Below, piece by piece: positions 1 to 13,104 of a stretch of 64,000 bases of DNA. The stretch lies in NCBI RefSeq assembly GCF_947242115.1, contig NC_074728.1, forward strand, positions 62,001 to 126,000, written 5' to 3'. Under the pieces are notes generated by a model, which was not told the DNA's origin, made no database searches, and was given only the letters and a program-made list of their open reading frames with translations. The stretch's first letter is position 1. Each line of letters opens with the position of its first letter. The position numbers and the translations under genes were made by a program. This stretch comes from Biomphalaria glabrata. Its lineage: Eukaryota > Mollusca > Gastropoda > Planorbidae.

Positions 1-860
1 TGTTTGATGTCTGTTGAAAACAGAGATGTGGGGCTGAATCAAAAGGCAAATACTTCTAAAAAAAAAAAACATGGACTGCAGCAGTAAATAGGATAATATT
101 AAAGGGAAGCAACTTGGCAGAGTACAAGTATTATCAGATGTCCGATGAAGCTGAAATAGTAAAAAAAAAACATTTCTAGGAGACTAGATGCTCTTTGGTG
201 GTACAAAAAAAAAGGGGGCTAATGAAACTTGTAGATGATGTAGCTAAAAAGAACAGCCTCTATCATGCCTTGTTTGAGCAGTGAGATTGCAGCTATATAG
301 TCTTTTATATTAAGTTGCCTGTAGTTCTGCTAATGCGCCCTTTTGGTGCCAGTTACTTATATTGGTGAGTTAATAAGGCTTTTTGAGTATGAAGTTTCAG
401 TATTTCACATAACAGCTACACTTTCCCAGCTGTGACCTACATATAATGTTACATTCAGCAGACATAACAATGGTTCAGCTGTTATCACTTTAGGTTCTTA
501 TTCGCCCGCTACGATTTGTCTTAAATTTTCTTTTGGTTTCAAATGTGTAACTTCAGTACTAGTTTATAATTATTGATTTTCATTCAAACTGAGATGTAGT
601 TATAAAGTATTTAGATCAGTGCAGTACATTGTAATGTGCTGGCTGAGAAGTTATGGAACAATGTCAGTATTTCTTAACTTAAAACTTAATCTATTCAACA
701 CAAGAAAATATATTAACAAGCAAAACTATAATCTGCGGACATGTCAGTCCATTTATTCAATGATCAACATAGTCAACCAAGGTCACTTAGACCCTTAATT
801 TGAAGCAAACATAAATACATGAAATCTGTGTGTACAGCAACAATGGTCATATTTTAGTGT

Positions 861-1057
861 TCACTTCCAGTAGATCCCACAGGACTGGAAGCAATGCTTG
901 CCACTAACACTAAGACTTTGAACTAGGACTGGATAGGATTTCAATTGAACAAGTGAAACGATCAACTCAACACCTTGGTCCATAAGTTGAACTGTTTTGA
1001 ACCTGGAGAAATGACTCAATATAATTTGACCAGAAGGCAGATCTGTTTCAACAAGTT
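861..1057 (-). CDS. Putative terminal exon of an unrecognised gene
   Basis: A pyrimidine-rich tract followed by AG (about 1,058-1,095 on the minus strand) leads into an open stretch of about 65 codons ending in TGA at 861-863. The peptide starts LVETDLPSGQ, contains SHFSRFKTVQ and ends CGIYWK. It has the balanced composition of a folded protein, not of low-complexity DNA. It lies about 1 kb downstream of the THOC2 stop codon, on the same strand, so it belongs to a different gene. I do not recognise the family. Only this exon is visible because the window ends. It could be another isolated exon like those at 28.9, 53.6 and 56.3 kb. The acceptor is inferred. Confidence 0.4.
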
Positions 1058-1467
1058 CTAATTCATAAGTCAACAATATCAAGAAAAAAAAAGTGTCACT
1101 TTGTAATTTTACAGAACCAACTGAATGGCCAGAGTCTAATGTACATGATATCACACATTCACCCACACTAGATCTACAGATCAACATATGTTACTATCTA
1201 AAAATGTTTGAGAAATATATAAATCAATGTTTCAAAAGGGAAAACAAAAGGTTTAAAAAGCTGCACATTGCCATCCAACTAACAATAGTCAACAAGAGAC
1301 TGCAGTCTGGAAACATCCAGATCAAACTGGTTTTATTTTTTCTGTTTTTTGGAACATGTGAGAAGAAGTTAGGGAAATTATACACTTTCAATCAGATTAC
1401 TAACTTAAGTACTAAGAGGCAACATTATCTATTTCTAGGCTCTAATTAGTAAAATGATCACTAATAT

Positions 1468-1735
1468 ACCAAGACCCCCCTCCATAATGACGGAAATAAA
1501 AAGGAACAGATTACGCTGGGCAGGTCACCTTGAAAGAATGTCAGAGAACAGAGGAGCAGCAAAGATTGTTCACAAAACAAACAAAAAGCAGGCACCTCAA
1601 AGGTAGGCCACAGTACAGTGGCTTGACGATGTAGAGGCAGATCTAGAACAGCAGGATAGATCAGAATGAAAAGATGTGCTATAGTAGGTCAGGGCCCTCC
1701 AAGGGCTGTAGTCCCACCGGAATGGATGAACATAA
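1468..1735 (+). mobile_element. LINE 3'-end fragment
   Basis: The plus strand reads as the C-terminus of a non-LTR retrotransposon polyprotein: RLRWAGHLERMSENR, then a region resembling the usual R-RWLDDVEADL continuation. The RWAGH-ERM motif is typical of the region after the reverse transcriptase. Reading frames shift within it, so it is a decayed copy. Confidence 0.6.
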
Positions 1736-2735
1736 TGACTATTTTAAAGTTAAACTGCCATTATTACAAACTATTGAATTCAAACATGAGAAGGACCAAC
1801 TGATTTTTATGTTTTTTTTAAAGTGACTGGATTTTTTTTCTACCTTTCCCAATTGAAATGTTTAATTCCCAATTGAAATGTTTAATATACACACCTCACT
1901 CATGTAACTAGCAATGGAAAGATGACTAGAAACTTTAAGACCAGAAAGTATTTAACATAAAGACTAAATAATTAAGCCCCAGCTGACTACATAATCAAGT
2001 CTCAGTCCCTAGATCAAGGATATGATTTGTCTCTCTTTTCTTTCATCTTCAGTTTTGGAGATCCATCTGTTTCATTAAACTGTTCCTGGAGAAAAGGAAA
2101 AAATCAAACAAGTCAAAACTTAAGACATAGAGAGGTATAGAGAATTATCAAATAAATTCTCTAATTCAAAGCAAATGAAAAAAATAAAAAAATAATTAAA
2201 GAAATGTGCACCCATATAAAGCAATAGAACACTGCAAGTCAGACATGGTCATGCCTTATTACTGTTACACAAAAACTAACACCTGAATTGTATTACCAGC
2301 TTCAGATAAGAAAGATACTATACAACTATTGTAAATTAAAAACACATATGTTTAACATGGCTTTACAATAGATTGATGCTTACTTAATTTGAAGAAGAAA
2401 AAAAAAAACTTTGTTTTTCTATTACTTGATTTCTATATCAAAAGTGTATGTTATTAGTGGACTGTAAGTAATCTATGTACATTGTTGTGGTACTACTAAT
2501 AGCATTGAATATACAATTAATTTAGTTACATTTTAGTATTTAAAAAATAGTTTAGATGTATGTGTATAAAATAATTTGAAAACAAAAGCTTTTAGACCAT
2601 GCTTATTTATGTCAATTATTTCACATGTGAAGAATGGTTCTTAGTGAATATAACAAAACCAAAAAATCAGTTTTCTGTCCATAAATGTTTACCTCTGTAA
2701 AATAACACAAATTAAACCTTTATGGCAATATCAAA

Positions 2736-2945
2736 AGGTCCTCAGTGCTTGCAAAACTCTCCTCCAGGGAACAGCACCAGGAAAAAAAAGGAGACAGAGG
2801 AAGCAATGGGAACACAACATTAAAGAATGGACAGGCCTGCCAATGAAAGAGATTCTATTAAGAGGAATGGAGAAAGATGGTTGACCTATATTGTGTGGTG
2901 CCCCAATAGTTCAACAGACTAAGGGACAGGTGAAGGTGAAAAGTT
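2736..2945 (+). mobile_element. LINE 3'-end fragment (GAPxVQQTK tail family)
   Basis: On the plus strand the translation contains KKRRQRKQWEHNIKEWTGLP, which matches the well-known LINE C-terminus GRQRKRWEDNIKEWTGL, and ends with GAPIVQQTKG. The same tail occurs at 21.96-22.11 kb and 45.84-46.02 kb. It lies in an intron of the THOC2 pseudogene, on the opposite strand. Confidence 0.65.
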
Positions 2946-3489
2946 TACCTTGCTCTTAGAGGAGTGACTCTGTTGTTTAGATTTCTCTTTATAATCTCTC
3001 TCTGCATACATTTTGGAGGATCCATTGGCTTCCCCATTTTGTTTGCCTACATTTAGTGGAGAAAAAAAAGTTTGGAGCCTTGAGGCAGTGCCTTCATCTC
3101 AAAAATATTTGTACAGAAGTGTGTAAAACAAGGAGTTATAGAATGATTCTATCAATACGTACGTGAAGCTAGATAATGATCCTCACTTTTTCTTCTTTTG
3201 GAAAGTTCTGGGTCATAGGTTTCAACAGTGTTCCTGAAGAGAATCACTGGAGTTGATATAATACATTTATAATCTCTCCTAAACTAATTTGATACCACTT
3301 AACAATTATCCCAATGTGTCCTAGTCTACATTTTTATAGCATTTAAGAATAATACAATTCATAATCTTTTCTTAAAATATACAAAAAAAATGTTTTTATT
3401 TGCTTAAAATTTAATTTTGAATAGTTCCCCTTGGAATACACAGATTTCTTATTTTCAATCGTGTTTTTCCCCAAAAAAGGATGTTTTTC

Positions 3490-3945
3490 AAGAGTGGGGG
3501 CTAAAAAAAAAGGATCTATATTTAATATTAATTTTTCATATGAAAATGACATGGGATAGTGAGCTCAAGACAATTAATTTATGTTTTATATACATTATAT
3601 ATTAAGTTATGTTAAAATATGAATAACTATCATTAAGAACAGTTTTAGTTCAGTTTGGATCATAAAATATGGTCTAGATCTTAATAGACTTGGTAAGTCA
3701 GTAAGTTTTTATTTTTACATTCCATTATCCAAAATAAAATATCGTTTAGGTTTTATAAATATTAGTATTTATCTAAAAAAGGCATACAGTCCCATTTAAT
3801 TCTATACCAAACTTAACATTTTCCGAAAACAAACAAACAAGTTGTTGAAGTTTAATCATAACAGGGTAGTGAAATACATATGAGCAAAATGGATAATTCA
3901 GTTGGAACATGGAAAATAATTATGGAGAGAAAGAGTTAAAAAAAG
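3490..3945. repeat. Dispersed AT-rich repeat, copy 1
   Basis: This stretch aligns over about 440 bases with 39,400-39,836. Shared blocks include GTGACATGGGATA, GAGCTCAAGACAA, TATAACAGGGTAGTGAAATA, CAAAATGGATAATT and GAGAAAGAGTTAAA. It has no coding potential, clear terminal inverted repeats or tRNA-like head. The family is unknown. Both copies lie in introns of minus-strand gene remnants. Confidence 0.6.
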
Positions 3946-4769
3946 ATTTACACTAGGACACACAAAAAATAAAATAAACATACCCTCTTTTTATCTTTAC
4001 GATCTTTTTCCATTTCAAAAGACTCATCAGCTTCTTGACTTGTGGGACTCTGTCAAATAATAAGTAAACTGGGAATTAGAGCTCTATATCTGTTGCTGTT
4101 ACCAAACAGTGCTCTATCAAGTGGTATTTACTGTTAAAGTGTCCACTGATTGGTGTAAATACCACAATGAGCTTTAACATAAACATCTTTTACATTTCAC
4201 AAATTAGTTGACCAAGTGCAGGCAATTTTCTTTTCTCATTTAAGGTATAAACAACAAGAGAATTTTTTTTAAAGAGTAAATCAATGAAACAAAAGCTGAG
4301 ATTTTATCTAGGAATAAAATGTTTAAAGTTAACTGCAGACCATCAGAGATTGATGATCCCAAAATGACAGCTAAAGCAATTTAAATTAGTTTTATGTAAT
4401 TTGATAGTCTAAGCCATTATGAAGTCACACTTTAAACAACGAATATCCAGGTATATATTGTATATCACATAAGCTAAGCCACCCCATCATTTTTAAAAAT
4501 TATGTTTAGCTTGGACAGAAGATGCCATATCAAAAATACTTTTAGAAGGAAGCAGGCTAAAAGAGATGGGGCTGACTTAGTGTGTCTAGAGGTCACAAGG
4601 TCATTACCTTTCTGTGCTTGCTTTGTCCATCCACTGGTGACTCCTACAATCAAGAAGTAAGTTGCACAACATGTCAACATGACATGCAGTGGCTGTTGTG
4701 GTGGTAAAGAAGAAGATGATGTGGTGGCAAAGCATCTCATGTTTTGTTTTAGTGCCACAACCATGCCAG

Positions 4770-7130
4770 GCCAGTGTGCAATTCATCATGCCCTTATCTC
4801 CCCCACCCCCCAAAAAAAAAACCAATGAAAACATTGCTATATCAAACAACATATGATCAGGGCATGATGAATTGAAGACAATTGAAACAGCTTTCATTGC
4901 AGCAAGAAAAATATTTTAAAACAATTAAACAAATGTTTCTGATAAAAGCAAGACACTAATTAGTGAAACTTTTATTTGACTTATGAGTTTAGCTTTTGCA
5001 GTTGTAAGACCTAAGTAGAAAATCTCTATAAGAAGTCTTGAGAATAAGATATGGTTTCAAAGAAAACCTATTACCCTATGTGATTCACCTTCAAGTTTGG
5101 GTTGAATGAAGGTGGACAGCACTATCTCTCATGATATTTAATATAGAAGTTTTATTTCTAGGTTATGTTGGTATCTTTTTTATGTTACTGAATGAATATT
5201 ATTTCAAGATCTTTTTTTTTTAATTTGGATACATTCATTTCTTTCTGAACAATACATTTTACAAATAGGCCCACACATGTTTAGACTTGGGTCAGCTTTT
5301 ACTTTCATATGGGTCTTGTTCTAATGGAAGTAAAACATTTTTGGTCAAAAAAAATGAAACAGGTTTACATCAATAAACAGAAAGAAAGTTTTGAAAAATA
5401 CATTGGCATCCATCATTATCACTTAGATAATGGACATAAGTTACTTTTAGAACCAACATTCAAAGTGATGTGCAATAATGAAAAATAGAGACAGACAAAA
5501 TCAATGTTGCATACAATCTACTGCTGGTTTGTTTATTCATGGACCAAAATGTACAGTACACTCACAAAACAAAGTGTACAGAGTACACTCACAAAACAAT
5601 GTGTACAGTACTCACAACTGTTTCTATCAAGTTTGTTCTCCCACCTTCCTGTTAACATTTCATTTGTATTCTTACTAGCCAAGAAATGTACTCAGTCCCT
5701 CTCTATGGTCAACACTTTCTGGTCTTAAAAAGTTTCTAGTCATCTTTCCATTGCTACTTCGCTGAGACCACTGTATTGCCACTGATCACGGCTCCATTCC
5801 ACCACCCCCTTTTTTTTTGGAACATGCTAACAGTGCAGCATAAAGACAAACATATTAATTACATTTCCTGTTATTTACATACTACAAAAGACAAGTATTG
5901 TTAACAGAAGTAAGACAAAGGAACAATCGCACTGGAGTGACAATAAGCAGCTACACGTCAAAACATCATCACAAAACAAGCTGACAGGTAAACAGGGGAC
6001 CAAGAATGCAATGCAGACAGGTTGAGAGTCTAGTAGCCCTTTTATACTGGAAGCTTTAGTGATGTTATCTAATATATAGCATAGTGCAAAATTTACTCTC
6101 AACATGGGCAAATTGAGTTGATGTCTACAGAAAACAGGTTATAACTCAAACATCACAAAGAAGCTTGTTTTAAACCTAATAACTATTTCCAATAGCATAA
6201 GTATCAGAATTTAAAAATGGATACCCATGGAGAATTCCAAATGGTCACTGCCTCAGAATACATGTCAAATCACAGCTTTCATCAATGTTAATATTTCTTA
6301 TTGATATCTGCACTGAATTCTTGCCTTTTTACATACTTTAAAACAAAATCCAGAAAGGGTTGGATGTTATAGGCCCTGCTAGTTGTTTTCATTTCAGTGG
6401 ATAGAGGATGGAGAGTGATTCGTTTCTGTATGGCTCCTTCAGTATGACCTTGTTCTTAGGTTGTTTCAGACAGCTGCAGAGGATGGATTAACTCTTGTAT
6501 CACAGCAGTACATCAACGTAGCTGGCAGTCACTCAACATGCTGAAGACACCAACTTCACTTGAGACTTCTGACCAGGTGGGAAGACAGCACTGCTTCGTT
6601 CAGACAGCAGCATTTTATAACTTTGCTCAAATAATGACTTTCTTTTGATATCAGGACTCTGCTAGTCGAATGGTTTGCAGGTGGTATTAACAGCAGCAAG
6701 AAGAGATCATTTATTATCTTCCCTACTATCAACTTTCAAGGCGTCTATATTTCAGTCATCATATGTCAGTATCTTTCAATAAATGCTTCTTTGACTTTAA
6801 CTGCACATATTGGTAAACCAAAGGCTGATGAGCAGCATGTTTCATAAGACCAATTTCCTCTCTTTACAGAAAGATTTTTGTTCACTACACCTCTATCTCC
6901 TCAAGAAAAGGATGCTTGTCAAACAGATCAGGCTTTTGACACCTTGAAAGGTAAATTTCTTCCTCTGTTCCATTGGTTTCTTTGGCAACAATATTACATG
7001 ATGCAATAGGCATTCGTAGGCAGAGTGACGTTAGTTGGTTTCAAACCTGACCACTTGCAATATACATCAAAAAATAAGTTATCCATCCAAGATTTGTCTC
7101 TCTCTATGCAAGCTGCTTATCAATGTTATT
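4770..7130. other. Long THOC2 intron with little recognisable content
   Basis: No confident exon is seen. A short tandem of about 29 bases built on TGTACAGAGTACACTCACAA lies near 5,540-5,615. Between about 6,380 and 7,130 the minus strand has scattered exon-like text (for example ETNGTEEEIYLSRCQKPDL near 6,900-6,990), but no continuous frame. Confidence 0.4.
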
Positions 7131-7139
7131 GTTTTGAAG

Positions 7140-7460
7140 GAAGGGTTTCAAAGTGATCAAGCTCTTTGTTTTTAACATAGACATTTTCATTTCCCTTGTC
7201 ACTGTGCTCTCTATGTCTGGGATTCACCTTTTTCTCAAGCCGCAATGTATCAGTATCATCCATTTTGTGCCTTCGTCTCTTGTCATCTGGCCCCAGCATT
7301 TTTGGATCTTACTGCCTCCATTTCTCTTGTTTATTCAAGCTCTCTTCTGTTAATTCTCTCCTTGTTTCACCTTCTACTTCCGTTTCCACATTGATTTCCT
7401 TATTGATTTGATCTCTGCTTTGAACACTTTCCATTTGATCTTGTTTTATTCACATTAGAC
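7140..7460 (-). pseudogene. Degenerate coding stretch, probably THOC2 C-terminal region
   Basis: The minus strand gives a long charged reading: SRDQINKEINVETEVEGE, then ESLNKQEKWRQ, a stop, DPKMLGPDDKRRRHKMDD and LEKKVNPRHR. It lies between the THOC2 exons at 7576-7624 and 4608-4643 and shares their Lys/Arg/Glu-rich composition, so it may be an exon of the disordered THOC2 tail. No convincing splice sites were placed. Confidence 0.35.
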
Positions 7461-10400
7461 TTTGGGTTATCTTTGACGCTTTAACACTTGACGGATAGGA
7501 TACTCCTTAAACCATATTGTGGTTAGCTTGTCTGGGAGAATTTGTCTCAGGACAAAAACCTTCCACTACACTTACATAATAACCTGAGATGACCCACTCA
7601 TTTCCAGACGCCTTCGTTTAGGATCTGAAAAAAAATAATTAAGAAGTTTCCACTGAAACCAGATTTGGTCTTCAGAACAACTGTAATGGTATAGAACAAA
7701 TGACAAATAAAGAATAATGCTTACAGTGATTGAGAAAAAGGATTGTCTGGCAAATGTGGACAAATAATCAGAGAATATTGGCATTGCTTTTGTTGCTAAC
7801 TGATTGAATCAATCAAAAATGTATTCCACACTTGTAAAAGAAGAGCACTGCTTCTATTAACTGGATGTTTTATATCACTATTTATAAAGCCCCATAGAAA
7901 ATAAATAATATGGAAAGAAATCATGTGACTTAAAAGAATATTTTTTCTCTCTTCAGTAGAACTAGTATACACAAAACTGTACAACAGGAGGCAGAGTGGT
8001 AAAATGTCAAGCTTTGAAATAGACGTTTACAATTCCAGAGAAAAATGAAAGTTTAAATTCTGTATTTTAGGTCAGTCTATATTTAACTTAATTCTTAAAG
8101 GTACATTTAACTTAACTTTAACAGGTACATTTATTGGAAAACAGAAAAATTGTCACATTTTGCATAGATTAGAAACCAGCTATTTAGAAATACAGGTATC
8201 ATAAGAACAGGAGATCTAGCCTTGAAAACTTAACTAACTGGCTACTTAATGTCCAGGAGATCTAACCATGAGAACTAACTGACTACTTAATGTCCAAGTT
8301 GGTCACAAGATTCCATCCCACTAAAGAAATGATGGAGGGCTAGCCCAAAAATAAATTGGTCAGTGAGAAGTTCACAGGAAGAGAAAGTTAAAAAAAAAAG
8401 GTAGATGAATAATCAACTTTCCTAACTGATCCTGAACTATTGATATTACAGTTGACTTTGTACCTCTTTCCTCCAAATGTTTGGGTGATGGCTCAGCACT
8501 ATGTCTGTGGGAGGATGCGCTCAAGTTGTGGCTTGCACTGCTCCCTTCGTAGTCTTTCACCCTGGATGAATGTCTCTCTTCCTCCTTGGCGAAGGCTTAA
8601 CGTTCTTTCCTCTCACGCTTCTCTTCTTTGGCTTTCTCTTTGGCCAGCTTGGTTGCTTCCCTGTCTTAGCGGTCACTTTTCTTCAATTTCTCCTCCTTGG
8701 GCGTTTTGGGCCTGAGTCCTCAGTCTGATCTGTGCCTGCCTGCCTGTGGTATTGGTCAGGACTATCTCGAGCTTCTTTCTTTACTCTAACAAAATTGAAA
8801 TAAATATTACAAGTTAAACCTGGGTTTAGTAAAAAAACATGAAAAAATGTATTTTACTAACAAAGAAAAAAAGAACGATGCATTTATTGTACAGATCAAT
8901 TGGGTTGGGATGTTTGTACAATTTAAATTGTCATTTGACAATTGTGGTAAAGTTTAAAATAAAGTCATAAACAAAGAAAACTAGCACAAGAGAACCACAA
9001 TTTAGATATAACACAAAGGAGAAACTAGAGCTCCATTCTTCAACCTGATCAAACCACATGAAAGAAAAAGAAGAATTATGTAAATAGAAAATGTGAGGAA
9101 GTTTGCTTTCCTTTAGCGCCAACTAGAACTGACAGGTTCAAGAAGTGACAGGTTCAAGAAGTGACAGACCTATAACCCTATAACTCCAATTAAAAGCAAA
9201 TATTAAGAAAAAAACTCAGATCAAAACTGTATGAAATATTTTGAATGTGACAAAATTAATTTAAAAAATGTTAAAAACAAGTATATAATACCAACAAACA
9301 TAGATAGAATGGAAGAATGATGCAGTACCTAGAGCAGGTAGAAGCAGTAGTCTATGAAATAAAAGTCACTTGATGTCAGTTTACCAGTGTAGATTCTCTT
9401 TTTTCTCTGCTGCTCTCTTCTCTCTTTCACTTTCTGTAGCTCTCTTCTCTTCTCTTGAACTGAGTTCAGGTTTGACATCTTTGGAGCGTCCTGTTCAACA
9501 TAAGACAAATATCACAAATGAATAAAAAAGATCAGAAGAATCATTGATCCTAAAAATATTTGACAAGTTTAAGCCTGCCTTAAAATCTACATCTCTCTCA
9601 ATCACTGATCCTAAAAACGTTCGACAGGTTTTAAACAAATTTAAGCCTGCCTTACCATCAACATCTCTCTTAGTACTGATTCCTGATGAGCTGTCTGACT
9701 GCCACTGCTGTTGTGTCTGATTCTGTGCTTCTGTATTGTTGGTTTTCTTTGGCTTAGGGAAGAAATATGTTTCATTACTTTCACACCGGGTAGATAAAAA
9801 ATGTATTTTAAATAGTCCATTCATTGGTCTATGTATATAGTAAAACTGTAGAAAGCATTGTTATATTTTTTAAAATAAAATTAATGTTGTGAATGTGCAT
9901 ACAGTTTGACAACAGACTCACTTCTTTTATATGGAATTCCGTTTCTTGTACCCAAGTTGGTTTCTTGCTCATTAACTGTCTAGCATACCTAGCATAGCAT
10001 TACATAAACATTTGTGAAGGTAGGCAAATATACATATACAAAGGCATTTATAAAATTAGACTAAACTATCAGGCAACTCATGTCTAGTTTTAGCTATAAT
10101 AGATTGTTCTTTCTTACAATATAACTAATGCATAAATATCTGGTCTTTTATCCTTCTCCTCTTTACTAAGTTTATCCACTCGTCTTTCTATGGCCATTCC
10201 AATCTGAGTCATTCTTGGAAAGTTAGGCAAAATCTGAGAGAAAACAAAATGTTATGTCACACAACTATATGTAAAGTAGAACAGCTGATAGGTTATTTAC
10301 AAGACAATGTAAGGCAAGTGAATAAAGAAATGACCAATGTTGGGATTGTTAAAACAGATACAAAGTTAGGGATAATACTGTGTAGTGAATATTGGTAACT

Positions 10401-10504
10401 CAGTATGCTCACAATGATGTGAACATGGTCATCATTTTTTTAAAAATACCAGCAGATAATTAGTGAGAACTAAATGAAAACAGTTCACCAGATCAAACTG
10501 TCTC

Positions 10505-10615
10505 CAGTACAAGATCTGACAGGAGAAACCAATTAGATACTCAGTACAAGATCTGACAGGAGAAACCAATTAGATACTCAGTACAAGATCTGACAGGAGA
10601 AGACAATTTGATACT
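10505..10615. repeat. Triplicated 37-bp tandem repeat
   Basis: Three consecutive copies begin CAGTACAAGATCTGACAGGA, at 10,505, 10,542 and 10,579. The third has minor changes. It lies in a THOC2 pseudogene intron. Confidence 0.9.
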
Positions 10616-11284
10616 GGGCCACAAAGGGACATCTTTTCTGTATCAAACAAAACTTGATTCAGCCCATACAGTTACAGTTGCTTTGACATACAAGCAAATA
10701 ATGACCTGAAAGAGAAGTTCAAGTCCAACAATTTTTTTGTTTCACCTGAAGCAGCATTTACCTTCAAAAACTATTAGCTGCTGAAATTGTGTCTTTATTT
10801 TCTTTTACAGACTTATGCAAGCAGGTATTTTCTTGTCTGAAAATAAAACTAGCCTGACCTTGTTGAAGACTAGTCTTTAAGACTATTGAATGAATCTTTC
10901 ATTCTAGACACATCTACAAAACTATTAAATTGGGTTCAATTCTAATAGTTAGCTTCTCAATTTTTGATGACATCCTATCATCACCATCAACAATTACCTA
11001 TAATAATCATTTGATACAAAAATAATCTCAGAATCTTCATTATCTGAAAGCAAGAACTTATCAAGAATTTACTTTGGTCAAAACAATCAAAGAATTTCTC
11101 ATCTGACTGTAGTTCTTGGACTCCAAACATGTGATCACAGACTAAAGAAAGAAAAAGGTAACAGTTAGCCTATTTAACCAGTCTAACTAGAAAAGCCAAT
11201 GCAAATCCATGTTTTGGGCACCCTAGATTCTGGATCTAGCACAGGGGTTGTACTAAAGGTATAAGAGATGGAGGCACTGAGCTC

Positions 11285-11470
11285 TGTCTGACACAGGATG
11301 GCTGCCTGGTCGTGCGGTTTGCACGCTGGACTGTCGTTCAGATTTATCGATGGTCCCGGGTTCAAACCCTGCCCGCTCCCATTCCCCGTCGTCCTGCGGG
11401 AGGTTTGGACTAGGAAGTAATTATCTTCAACTCTGAAGGAACATCCGAAACATGTAAAACAAACATTTTT
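11285..11470 (+). mobile_element. tRNA-derived SINE, family B, copy 1
   Basis: The plus strand carries a tRNA-like head: an A-box-like segment in GGCTGCCTGGTCGTGCGGTT and a B-box in GGTTCAAACCC. A shared body follows with TCGTCCTGCGGGAGGTTTGG and AACATCCGAAACATGTAAAA. Near-identical copies occur at 49,277 and 57,457, and older ones at 26.8, 39.2 and 51.5 kb. Confidence 0.85.
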
Positions 11471-13104
11471 ACAGGCTTTGTCTGCTCTGGTTTTATACTG
11501 TTGATGCACAAAATATTTTTTAAAATTTATAGATATATATTTTTAAAAAAAAAGGGGGGGGGGGCAATTCTGTATTATTAAACATGATGAATAATGTCTG
11601 CTTATACATTGAGCAATTTCTATAAGCTTTTTTTTTTTCTATGGAGGATCCTTACTATATAAAGAAAAATAAGAAAAAACAGGTGTGAGAAGACCCATTG
11701 GCAGCCACATACTCCTATCAAGGTTAGTATAGGGGGGGGTAAAGAGTTAATCATACTCCTCACATTAGTAATGCTCTTATAGCTACCCCACCAGATCTGA
11801 CTGTTTAACAAAAGAAGGGAAGGGTATCAGTCCCCAAAAGTCCGCACTCTAACCCTAAACCTAAACGCAAAGACATTTGATTTTAAAGTCTTCACCTTAG
11901 TTAGCCTAAAATGCCATTTATGACAAACATGTCTGTAATTAACATAATCAAGTCTGTTCATTTTGTTATTCACATCAGTTCCTTTACGGAAGACTGTTAG
12001 AAAACCTGGAAAGTTGAAGCACTCCTGAAAGTAAAAAAAAAAAAGTATAAAGTGAATAACTGGCCTAGAAAAATGTTAGCACATCTTAGCATGTCTTATC
12101 AGAGAGAAAGATTGTTCACCTTTTCATAGATAGCTGGACTGCTGTGCCACCTCATGACAGTCTCTAAAGCACTGCACAGAAATCTGCCATAACGTCAAGC
12201 CTCATTATCAGTACAGCTAGTCAAAAACAATTTACAAAAAGTTTCAGGCTCTATAGAAATCTAAAATTAGAAAAAAAAATCAATCTGGATTGAACAGGTT
12301 AGGTTTTTGCATGATTACCCGACATCTACATATCTAAAAACAACAGTATGGGGTGGAGTTTATGTATTTAAAATACTGGTGCAAACATATATAAATATAT
12401 TGTAATTTGAATGAATTCCAACTACAAATATTGTAGATAGAACATGCCCAATACTTACCCTATCATAAGTAATAAGAGTGGAAAAATTGGGTGTTTTTAA
12501 ATTATGAAGAACTTGTATAAAATGACCACAGTATATGGCATCACTGGCAGTGAAACAACAGTGTGGAAACAAGCAATACTGAAGTAGATTGGTGGTCATC
12601 TCAGACTTGAGAGTCCCTGGGAAACCAGAGTTAGAACAAGATCAGATATGGGTACAAACGTATCAATGTATGTATATGTGTGTGTGCATGTGTGAGTACC
12701 TGTGGGAAACCAAGAATGTTTCTCCTCTTCTAGTCTCTCCATCACTCTCTGGACATGCTCCACCTGCCTCCTAGCTTCATCTTTCAATCTGTCAGTTAAG
12801 ATCTTGCATCTTTCTTGCTCTTTACGTTTCTTGCTGACAGGCTGCGAGAATTGAATATCATAACCAGGTTGTTATTGATTTCTGAAGAAATTATTATACA
12901 GAATCAAATCCCAGGCCATCATATAGAATACATTGACTACAAAAAGATCGGTCCAAAAATACTTGCATTGGAATTGGGCAATTACATCAACATGTTTTCT
13001 ATAGACCATAGATGTCTAAATAGATCACAATTCTTTTTTTTATTATTTAAATCATAGTTGTGGCTTTGCTTTTCAACATACAATTATACAGAAGACAAGC
13101 AATC

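Noticed and set aside
7960-8060. Possible SINE head (GGCAGAGTGGTAAAATGTC)
   Set aside because: A-box-like only; no convincing B-box, body or second copy.
11285-11370. tRNA gene
   Set aside because: The tRNA-like head has A- and B-box motifs but is followed by a SINE body present in several copies, and the cloverleaf is incomplete. The same applies at 13.9, 15.3, 15.5, 18.3, 33.4, 43.5, 49.3 and 57.5 kb.
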